Positions 1 to 4,632 of a DNA stretch of 5,002 nucleotides are shown here, piece after piece. The notes beneath the pieces are model-generated. The model made no database searches, had not been told where the DNA came from, and saw only the letters and a list, made by a program, of their open reading frames with translations. Position 1 is the first letter of the stretch. Every line of letters begins with the position of its first letter. Origin of the DNA: an uncultured Clostridia bacterium (GTDB lineage: Bacteria > Bacillota > Clostridia > Oscillospirales > Ruminococcaceae); the NCBI GenBank assembly GCA_947072265.1, contig CAMTHN010000053.1, positions 1 to 5,002 of the forward strand. The letters run 5' to 3'. The position numbers were made by a program, and so were the translations under genes.

Positions 1-24
1 ATATACATCTATATAAAATTTATT

Positions 25-30
25 GGGAGG
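25..30 (+). promoter_or_regulatory. Ribosome binding site of the deaminase gene
   Basis: GGGAGG lies 6 nt before the ATG at 37, which is ideal Shine-Dalgarno spacing for a Firmicute and fixes the start codon. The 24 bases to its left are all A/T-rich and contain TATA-like strings, but the region where a -35 box would sit is outside the window, so no promoter is called. Confidence 0.85.
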
Positions 31-36
31 AAAATA

Positions 37-507
37 ATGGATAGAAGAGATAAGGTAAATTATTATTTAGATATAGCAGATACAGTTTTAAAAAGAGGGA
101 CATGTTTAAGAAGAAATTATGGATGCGTTATAGTGAATAATGATGAAATAATTTCTACAGGATATAGTGGAAGTCCTAGAGGGAGAAAAAATTGTATAGA
201 ATTAAATTATTGTAAAAGAGAAGAGGCGGATGTACCAAGGGGAGAAAGATATGAACTTTCTAGATCTGTACATGCAGAGGCAAATGCAATGATTTCTGCT
301 TCTAGAAAAGACATGATAGGAAGCACATTATATCTAGTGGGAAGAGACTATAAAACAAAAGAGCTTGTAGAAGATGCAAACTGCTGTACTATGTGTAAAC
401 GAATGGTTATAAATTCTGGCATTTTAAAGGTAGTTGCAAGAGATACAGAAGATTTATATCGTGAGATAGATGTTCAAGAATGGATAGATAATGATGATAG
501 TTTATAA
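37..507 (+). CDS. comEB: Deoxycytidylate (dCMP) deaminase, ComEB-like
   Basis: This is a cytoplasmic zinc enzyme of the cytidine/deoxycytidylate deaminase superfamily that probably converts dCMP to dUMP, the precursor for thymidylate synthesis. The 156-residue protein has the usual family length. The catalytic motif H79-A80-E81 is clear, with His a zinc ligand and Glu the proton shuttle. The second zinc motif is C117-x-x-C120. The stretch around residues 39-50 (STGYSGSPRG) matches the substrate-loop region of dCMP deaminases, where G(Y/F)NG/SxPRG is typical. Extra cysteines at 23, 30, 53 and 59 could bind a structural zinc as in some dCMP deaminases, but that is inference. One oddity is that the residue before C117, normally Pro in the PCxxC signature, is Cys116 here. 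The start is fixed by GGGAGG 6 nt upstream. The symbol follows the Bacillus naming and implies no competence role. No clear terminator follows the gene. It is separated from pflB by a promoter, so it is probably not in the pfl operon. Confidence 0.9.
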   Translation: MDRRDKVNYYLDIADTVLKRGTCLRRNYGCVIVNNDEIISTGYSGSPRGRKNCIELNYCKREEADVPRGERYELSRSVHAEANAMISASRKDMIGSTLYLVGRDYKTKELVEDANCCTMCKRMVINSGILKVVARDTEDLYREIDVQEWIDNDDSL

Positions 508-573
508 TATAACAAAAGCTGAATAAAAATCTAAAATTTAGGTATAATACATATATAAGGTTTATCAGGATTA

Positions 574-591
574 TTGACAAATTTTTATCAA
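574..591 (+). promoter_or_regulatory. Candidate redox-regulator operator (Rex-like palindrome)
   Basis: An 18-bp imperfect palindrome, TTGACAA-ATTT-TTATCAA, starts exactly at the pflB -35 box. Read outward from the centre, the arms pair at 8 of 9 positions. Compared with the published Rex consensus TTGTTAA-N4-TTAACAA it matches 11 of 14 defined positions. Rex is an NADH/NAD+-sensing repressor that controls fermentation genes in many Firmicutes, and a site over the -35 box would block RNA polymerase. The half-sites also resemble FNR (TTGAT/ATCAA), but the spacing of 8 rather than 4 nt argues against FNR. In DNA this AT-rich the match could be chance. Confidence 0.35.
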
Positions 592-598
592 TTTGATA
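586..598 (+). promoter_or_regulatory. 13-bp palindrome over the spacer and -10 box
   Basis: TATCAA-T-TTGATA is a perfect palindrome with a single central base. It covers the second half of the spacer and the first two bases of the -10 box. It shares its left half with the 574-591 palindrome, so a protein binding TTGAYA half-sites would meet two abutting sites. The symmetry is directly visible; the binding protein is not known. Confidence 0.35.
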
Positions 599-623
599 TT
601 ATTTTAGTATAGAATATCAAATT
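590..623 (+). repeat. Perfect 11-bp inverted repeat across the pflB transcription start
   Basis: AATTTGATATT (590-600) is the exact reverse complement of AATATCAAATT (613-623), with a 12-nt gap. The left arm overlaps the -10 box and the right arm falls in the first bases of the leader, so the repeat frames the expected start site near 609. It is followed by a T-rich run (621-632). It could be a DNA operator or a weak A/U hairpin terminating read-through from the deaminase gene. A stem with only one G-C pair per arm makes termination doubtful. An operator seems more likely. Confidence 0.45.
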
Positions 624-634
624 TTTTATTTTAG

Positions 635-640
635 AAGGAG
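635..640 (+). promoter_or_regulatory. Ribosome binding site deciding the pflB start
   Basis: AAGGAG is 7 nt from the ATG at 648 but only 4 nt from an in-frame TTG at 645. The spacing and the codon both favour the ATG, so translation should begin at 648, one codon later than the longest open frame. Confidence 0.85.
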
Positions 641-647
641 TGTCTTG

Positions 648-2867
648 ATGGTTTTTCAAAAAGGAAAATGGAATGAAGAGATAGATACGAGAGACTTTAT
701 TATAAATAACTTCACACCATATGATGGGGATGAATCTTTTTTAAAAGATCCTACAGAAAAAACAAAAAAGTTGTGGGATATTTTGTCTAAAAAGATGAAA
801 GAAGAAAGATTAAGAGGTGGAATATATGATATAGATACAAAAACTATATCAACTATTTCTGCACATAGCCCAGGGTATATTGCGAAAGAGTATGAATCGA
901 TAGTTGGTCTACAAACTGATGAAGCTTTAAAAAGAGCAATAATGCCATTTGGAGGAATCCGTATGGTTCATGCATCTTTAGAGGCTTATAATAGGGATAT
1001 GGACAAAACTGTAGATAATATATTTAAATATAGAAAAACACATAATGATGGTGTTTTTGATGCGTATACAGATGAAATGAAAAAAGCAAGACATACAGGG
1101 ATAATTACAGGTCTGCCGGATGCATACGGTAGAGGTAGAATAATAGGAGATTATAGAAGAGTTCCTTTATATGGAGTTGATAAACTTATAAAGGAAAAGC
1201 AAAACTCTAAAAAAGATCCAAAATATACAGAAGTTTTGACAGAAGAAGTTATAAGACTTAGAGAAGAAATTTCTGAACAGATAAGAGCTTTAAAAGATTT
1301 AAAAGTTATGGCAGAAAAATATGGATTTGATATATCAGAGCCAGCAAAAGATACAAAAGAAGCAATACAATGGCTATATTTTGCATATCTTGCTGCTGTT
1401 AAGGATCAAAATGGAGCGGCAATGTCTATTGGTAGAATTTCCACATTTTTAGATATATATGCAGAAGAAGATTTAAAATCAGGAAAATATACAGAAGAAG
1501 AGATACAAGAATTTGTAGATCATTTTGTAATGAAATTAAGAATAGTTAGATTTTTAAGAACACCAGAATATGACGAATTATTTTCAGGAGATCCAACATG
1601 GGTTACAGAAACCTTAGGCGGAGTTTCTTTGGATGGTCGACATATGGTTACAAAGATGAGTTATAGATTTTTACACACATTGGTTAATCTTGGTCCAGCT
1701 CCAGAGCCAAATTTGACAGTTTTATGGTCTGTAAAGCTTCCATCAAGTTTCAAAAAATATTGTTCAAAAATTTCGATAGAGACATCATCAATTCAATATG
1801 AAAACGATGATATAATGAGAGACACATTTACAGATGATTATGGAATAGCTTGTTGTGTCTCTGCTATGACTATTGGAAAACAGATGCAATTTTTTGGAGC
1901 AAGAGCAAATTTAGGAAAAGCACTTTTATATGCTATAAATGGGGGTAGAGATGAAAAATATGATGAACAAATTATAGATTTTATTAAACCTTTAAATAGT
2001 GCAGATTGTTTAGATTATGATGAGGTTATGGAAAAATTTGAACTAGTTACAGATTGGCTGGCAAAACTTTATATGAACACATTAAATGTAATTCATTTTA
2101 TGCATGATAAATATTGTTATGAAAAAATTCAGCTTGCATTACATGATGATGAAATATTAAGAACACAAGCAACAGGAATAGCTGGATTATCAGTTGTTGC
2201 AGATAGTTTATCAGCGATAAAATATGCAAAAGTTAAACCAATTAGAACAGAGACAGGGTTGGTTGTGGACTTTGAAATTGATGGAGATTATCCAAAATAT
2301 GGGAACAATGATGAAAGGGTTGACTCTATTGCAGTTAGTTTAGTTGAAAGTTTTATGAAAAAACTAAGATCACATATAACTTATAGAAATGCAAAACCAA
2401 CAATGTCAATTCTTACAATAACATCAAATGTAGTTTATGGAAAGAAAACAGGGTCAACTCCAGATGGAAGAAAATCAGGAGAACCATTTGCTCCAGGGGC
2501 AAATCCAATGCATGGAAGAGATACAGAGGGTTGTGTGGCTTCTATGAAATCTATTGCTAAACTTCCTTATGCAGATTCTGAAGATGGAATTTCATATACA
2601 TTTTCTATAATTCCAGGCGCTTTAGGAAAAGAAATAGATCAACAGAAGAAAATTTTATCTGATCTATTAGATGGATATTTTGAAGATACAGGGCATCATA
2701 TAAATGTAAATATTTTAGATAGAGAAATGCTATTAGATGCTATGGATCATCCAGAAAAATATCCTCAATTAACTATTAGAGTTTCAGGATATGCAGTAAA
2801 CTTTATTAAACTGACAAAAGAACAGCAGATGGATGTTATAAATAGAACATTTCATGAAAAATTTTAG
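648..2867 (+). CDS. pflB: Formate C-acetyltransferase (pyruvate formate-lyase)
   Basis: This cytoplasmic glycyl-radical enzyme performs the anaerobic, CoA-dependent, non-oxidative cleavage of pyruvate to acetyl-CoA and formate. The 739-residue protein is close to the 760 of E. coli PflB and is clearly the true pyruvate enzyme rather than a glycerol dehydratase or choline lyase paralogue. The visible signatures are the GLPDAYGRGRIIGDYRR segment in the N-terminal third, the active-site pair C402-C403 in IACCVS (E. coli C418-C419), R419 in GARANL (E. coli R435), the conserved STPDGRKSGEPFAPGANP loop, and the radical glycine G714 in RVSGYAV (E. coli G734). G714 lies 25 residues from the C-terminus, as expected for the radical domain. 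The start is the ATG at 648, set by AAGGAG. It heads an operon with its activase pflA, 74 nt downstream, and has a strong promoter flanked by inverted repeats. No damage is seen. The radical form is destroyed by oxygen, so activity requires anaerobiosis. Confidence 0.97.
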   Translation: MVFQKGKWNEEIDTRDFIINNFTPYDGDESFLKDPTEKTKKLWDILSKKMKEERLRGGIYDIDTKTISTISAHSPGYIAKEYESIVGLQTDEALKRAIMPFGGIRMVHASLEAYNRDMDKTVDNIFKYRKTHNDGVFDAYTDEMKKARHTGIITGLPDAYGRGRIIGDYRRVPLYGVDKLIKEKQNSKKDPKYTEVLTEEVIRLREEISEQIRALKDLKVMAEKYGFDISEPAKDTKEAIQWLYFAYLAAVKDQNGAAMSIGRISTFLDIYAEEDLKSGKYTEEEIQEFVDHFVMKLRIVRFLRTPEYDELFSGDPTWVTETLGGVSLDGRHMVTKMSYRFLHTLVNLGPAPEPNLTVLWSVKLPSSFKKYCSKISIETSSIQYENDDIMRDTFTDDYGIACCVSAMTIGKQMQFFGARANLGKALLYAINGGRDEKYDEQIIDFIKPLNSADCLDYDEVMEKFELVTDWLAKLYMNTLNVIHFMHDKYCYEKIQLALHDDEILRTQATGIAGLSVVADSLSAIKYAKVKPIRTETGLVVDFEIDGDYPKYGNNDERVDSIAVSLVESFMKKLRSHITYRNAKPTMSILTITSNVVYGKKTGSTPDGRKSGEPFAPGANPMHGRDTEGCVASMKSIAKLPYADSEDGISYTFSIIPGALGKEIDQQKKILSDLLDGYFEDTGHHINVNILDREMLLDAMDHPEKYPQLTIRVSGYAVNFIKLTKEQQMDVINRTFHEKF

Positions 2868-2875
2868 AATAAAAT

Positions 2876-2918
2876 ATAATAAATACAATTCACTTTAAAT
2901 GTGGATTGTATTTATTAT
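2876..2918 (+). terminator. Long hairpin between pflB and pflA (partial terminator or 3'-end stabiliser)
   Basis: An 18-bp stem (2876-2893 with 2901-2918) encloses a 7-nt loop, TTTAAAT. The pairing is continuous with one U·G wobble (2890 with 2904). The loop-proximal pairs are C-G rich (TCAC/GTGG) and the outer stem is A/U. There is no clean U-run beyond the stem, only the U-rich right arm, so it is not a textbook terminator. It begins 9 nt after the pflB stop and ends 3 nt before the pflA ribosome binding site. Such hairpins commonly allow some read-through or protect the 3' end of the upstream message, which would give more PflB than PflA. Confidence 0.7.
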
Positions 2919-2921
2919 TAT

Positions 2922-2927
2922 AAGGAG
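2922..2927 (+). promoter_or_regulatory. Ribosome binding site of pflA with long spacing
   Basis: AAGGAG is the only good Shine-Dalgarno match before pflA, but it lies 14 nt from the ATG at 2942, beyond the usual 5-9 nt. An in-frame TAG at 2936-2938 forbids a start farther upstream, and the family's conserved N-terminus (GRIHSIETFG) begins at residue 5, so 2942 stays the best start. The spacing predicts reduced translation. Confidence 0.7.
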
Positions 2928-2941
2928 AAAAGATATAGTAT

Positions 2942-3658
2942 ATGGATGTTATAGGTAGGATACATTCTATAGAAACTTTTGGTGCAGTTGATGGACCCGG
3001 GATTAGATTTATAATCTTTTTTCAAGGTTGTCCACTACGTTGTTTATATTGTCATAACCCAGATTCGTGGGATTTTAGTCAAGGGAAAGAGACAACTCCA
3101 TCAAGAATGATAGAAGAAATTTTAAAATATAAGAGTTATATAAAAACAGGGGGCGTTACATTATCAGGGGGAGAGCCTTTGATGCAGCCCGAGTTTGCTT
3201 TAGAAATTATAAAAGAGTGTAAAAAAAATGGAATTCATACAGCTATAGACACATCTGGTTTTATAAATTTAGATAATTGTAAAAAAGTTATAGATCAAGT
3301 TGAATTAATTCTTTTAGATATAAAGGATATAGATGATGAAGACTGTATTATTCTTACAGGTAGGGGAAATCAAAAGATGAAAAACCTTTTATCTTATTGT
3401 GAAAGCATAAAAAAACCTGTATGGATTCGGCATGTTGTTGTTCCAAAATATACAATGAAAAAAGATAAATTAGAAAGATTATATAATTTTATTAAACAAT
3501 ATAAATGTATAGAAAAAGTTGAACCTTTAGATTTTCATAAAATAGGAGAATATAAATGGAAAGAGATCGGTTTTGATTATAGGCTTTCTGGAATAAAAGA
3601 ACCTACAAAAAAAGATATGGAAGAAGTTTATAAAATATTAAAAATAAAAAAGGGATAG
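2942..3658 (+). CDS. pflA: Pyruvate formate-lyase activating enzyme (radical SAM)
   Basis: This is the cytoplasmic [4Fe-4S] radical S-adenosylmethionine enzyme that abstracts a hydrogen from the PflB radical glycine, switching PflB on. Its 238 residues compare with 246 in E. coli PflA. The cluster motif C30-x3-C34-x2-C37 sits in QGCPLRCLYCHNP. The SAM-binding GGE motif is at 76-78 (SGGEP), DTSGF is at 103-107, and DIKDID near 126-131 corresponds to the family's DxK motif. WIRHVVVPKYT (161-171) and HKIGEYKW (199-206) are also typical of PflA. It has no ferredoxin-like insert, so it is the short PflA type rather than a longer glycyl-radical activase. A minor variation is LDFHKIG in place of the more common L-P-(Y/F)-H. 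It is the second gene of the pflB operon, preceded by a hairpin and a distantly spaced ribosome binding site, both consistent with low catalytic amounts. A terminator overlaps its stop codon. Confidence 0.96.
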   Translation: MDVIGRIHSIETFGAVDGPGIRFIIFFQGCPLRCLYCHNPDSWDFSQGKETTPSRMIEEILKYKSYIKTGGVTLSGGEPLMQPEFALEIIKECKKNGIHTAIDTSGFINLDNCKKVIDQVELILLDIKDIDDEDCIILTGRGNQKMKNLLSYCESIKKPVWIRHVVVPKYTMKKDKLERLYNFIKQYKCIEKVEPLDFHKIGEYKWKEIGFDYRLSGIKEPTKKDMEEVYKILKIKKG

Positions 3659-3684
3659 ATAAAAATCTATTCTTTTTTATTTTT
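3647..3684 (+). terminator. Intrinsic terminator of the pfl operon overlapping the pflA stop
   Basis: A 14-bp stem pairs 3647-3660 with 3665-3678 around an AAAA loop. The core is ATAGAT/ATCTAT, continued by GGG opposite TCT with two G·U wobbles, then by an A-run opposite a U-run. The U-tract TTTTTT continues as ATTTTT to 3684. The pflA TAG (3656-3658) lies inside the left arm. The A-run on the left and U-run on the right mean it could work in both directions. It separates the pfl operon from the downstream cluster. Confidence 0.75.
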
Positions 3685-3812
3685 GTAAACAATTTTTATC
3701 TGATATGAATAGAATAGAAAATAATCTTATTAAAAATATAGATAATAGAGATCTGTTTAATAGAATATACTATATATTACAAGCATATCTATATTTATAA
3801 GAAAAAATATGT

Positions 3813-3820
3813 AAAGGAGG
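3813..3820 (+). promoter_or_regulatory. Strong ribosome binding site of the 82-aa gene
   Basis: AAAGGAGG lies 6 nt before the ATG at 3827 and is close to a full complement of the 16S rRNA 3' end. It is the strongest Shine-Dalgarno in the window. It makes the short 82-aa reading frame credible as a real and well-translated gene and is the main reason to prefer this strand over the overlapping minus-strand frame. Confidence 0.88.
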
Positions 3821-3826
3821 TAGTTT

Positions 3827-4075
3827 ATGAATACAAACTTTTCACAAGATCAGATAAACCAAATTTTAAAAATGGCAGGGGAAAAAATAGGAAAAAGTCC
3901 AGATAATTTAAAAAAAGATGTTCAACAAGGAAATATTGAAAAAGCGTTAAATAATTTAAATCCAACACAGGCAGATAAGATAAAACAAATTTTAAATAAT
4001 CCAGTTTTAGCAAATCAAATGTTAAATACGCCACAAGCCAGAAGTTTAATAGAAAAACTTTCTAAGGGGAAATAA
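3827..4075 (+). CDS. Small helical protein of unknown function, first gene of a three-gene cluster
   Basis: I do not assign a function. The 82-residue protein is soluble in appearance, with no signal peptide, no membrane segment and no cysteine, and is rich in Lys, Asn and Gln. The predicted character is a string of short amphipathic helices: roughly 6-21, a conserved-looking GKSPDNLKKDVQQG turn and helix (22-35), 36-43, NPTQADKIKQIL (45-56), and a C-terminal helix in TPQARSLIEKL (68-78). The repeated LNNP/LNTP pattern and the absence of catalytic-looking residues suggest a binding or structural role. From memory, small Clostridia proteins with S-P-(D/E)-x-L, L-(N/D)-P and TPQA-x-x-L elements recur as hypothetical proteins; this was not checked. 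It has a very strong ribosome binding site and is followed after 3 nt by the 183-aa gene, so it likely heads an operon. Its own promoter should lie in 3685-3812, but no clear match is seen. Confidence 0.85.
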   Translation: MNTNFSQDQINQILKMAGEKIGKSPDNLKKDVQQGNIEKALNNLNPTQADKIKQILNNPVLANQMLNTPQARSLIEKLSKGK

Positions 4076-4078
4076 AAT

Positions 4079-4630
4079 ATGGAAGAAATGATAAATAAAC
4101 TTAAAGAAATTTTGGAAACAGATGAAGGGAAAGAAAATTTAAAAAATATTTTAAGTGGAATAAATAATTCTGAACAATCAAATAATATAGTTACAGATAA
4201 TAAAAAAAAACAAAAGGAAGAAGGATTTGACATATCATCATTATCAAGTATTTTATCTGAATTTGGTAAAGAAAAAAAAAGTTCGGAAAAAAAAATTGAT
4301 AATAATGAAAATATGCTTGGAAATCTTTTATCAAATTTAGACACAAATAAGCTATCAGGATTACTTTCTAGTTTTGGTAAAAAAAATAATAATATAGAAA
4401 ATAATAATCCATTAGGCGGTTTAGGAAATATGGATATGGGGATGTTATTAAAACTACAACCTTTGATTAAAAATATGGGAAAAGAAGATAAAAATACTAG
4501 GTTAATGGATGCTTTAAAAGAGCATGTAAAGCCATCTAGAGTTCCAAAAATTGAACAGGCATTAAATATAATGAAGATGATGACAATGCTACCAATGTTA
4601 AAAGAAATAGGATTATTTGGCGGTGAATGA
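4079..4630 (+). CDS. Protein of unknown function with conserved-looking Met-rich C-terminal helical domain
   Basis: I do not assign a function. The 183-residue protein has three parts. An N-terminal helix (about 1-28) is acidic/basic amphipathic. A low-complexity middle (29-117), rich in Asn, Lys and Ser, carries two related segments, SSLSSILSEFGK (53-64) and NKLSGLLSSFGK (90-101). The compact C-terminal domain (about 118-183) is rich in Met (10 in 66 residues) and contains the pattern KEDKNTRLMDALKEHV and then LPMLKEIGLFGG. This C-terminal pattern (D-x-x-T/N-R-L-x-x-A-L-K-x-x-(L/V) ... L-P-x-L-K-E-x-G-L) is one I associate, from memory, with short hypothetical proteins of Clostridia. There is no signal peptide or membrane helix. 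The start at 4079 is 3 nt after the upstream stop. Its Shine-Dalgarno AAGGGGA (4064-4070) lies inside the last codons of the upstream gene, indicating coupled translation; an in-frame ATG at 4088 is less well spaced. It ends 2 nt before the third gene. Confidence 0.85.
   Translation: MEEMINKLKEILETDEGKENLKNILSGINNSEQSNNIVTDNKKKQKEEGFDISSLSSILSEFGKEKKSSEKKIDNNENMLGNLLSNLDTNKLSGLLSSFGKKNNNIENNNPLGGLGNMDMGMLLKLQPLIKNMGKEDKNTRLMDALKEHVKPSRVPKIEQALNIMKMMTMLPMLKEIGLFGGE
4619..4626 (+). promoter_or_regulatory. Ribosome binding site of the third cluster gene, inside the 183-aa gene
   Basis: GGCGGTGA matches the GGAGGTGA complement of the 16S rRNA 3' end with one mismatch. It sits in the last codons of the preceding gene. 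Its GGCGG core is 9 nt from the ATG at 4633 and only 3 nt from an in-frame ATG at 4627 that overlaps the upstream TGA as ATGA. The spacing favours 4633. With either start, translation is coupled to the gene before. Confidence 0.65.
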
Positions 4631-4632
4631 TA

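Larger units (their letters stand above)
574..602 (+). promoter_or_regulatory. Sigma-A promoter of the pflB-pflA operon
   Basis: A perfect -35 box TTGACA (574-579) is followed by a 17-nt spacer and the -10 box TATTAT (597-602). A TG at 594-595 makes it an extended -10 (TGATATTAT). Transcription would start near 609-610, giving a leader of about 40 nt that carries the pflB ribosome binding site. This is the strongest promoter match in the window. Its boxes are embedded in inverted repeats (see the operator entries), so it is probably regulated. Promoter strength agrees with PflB usually being an abundant fermentation enzyme. The prediction is by eye. Confidence 0.72.

Noticed and set aside
519..548. 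Second promoter upstream of pflB with TATAAT at 543-548
   Set aside because: The -10 is perfect, but the only -35 candidate at a workable distance (CTGAAT at 519-524, spacer 18 nt) matches 3 of 6 positions. In DNA this AT-rich, isolated TATAAT strings are expected.
574..591. FNR/CRP-family site at the pflB promoter
   Set aside because: The half-sites TTGAC/ATCAA are separated by 8 nt, while FNR needs TTGAT-N4-ATCAA. The Rex-like reading fits better, though still imperfectly.
645..647. TTG as the pflB start codon
   Set aside because: It is only 4 nt from AAGGAG, whereas the next codon, ATG at 648, is 7 nt away and a better start codon.
3763..3792. Sporulation sigma-E or sigma-K promoter before the unknown cluster (ATA at 3765, CATATCTA at 3784)
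   Set aside because: The spacing is near right but the -10-like string misses conserved positions of both consensuses. It would support an attractive sporulation story on too little evidence.
3825..4034. 69-codon minus-strand frame opposite the 82-aa gene
   Set aside because: It is the antisense shadow of a gene with a near-perfect ribosome binding site. The peptide is a Leu/Phe/Tyr-rich complement of Lys/Asn-rich codons, and no ribosome binding site suits it.
4015..4344. 109-codon minus-strand frame opposite the 183-aa gene
   Set aside because: Its Phe/Ser/Leu-rich composition is what the complement of AAA/GAA/AAT-rich coding DNA gives. It overlaps two well-supported genes and has no ribosome binding site.
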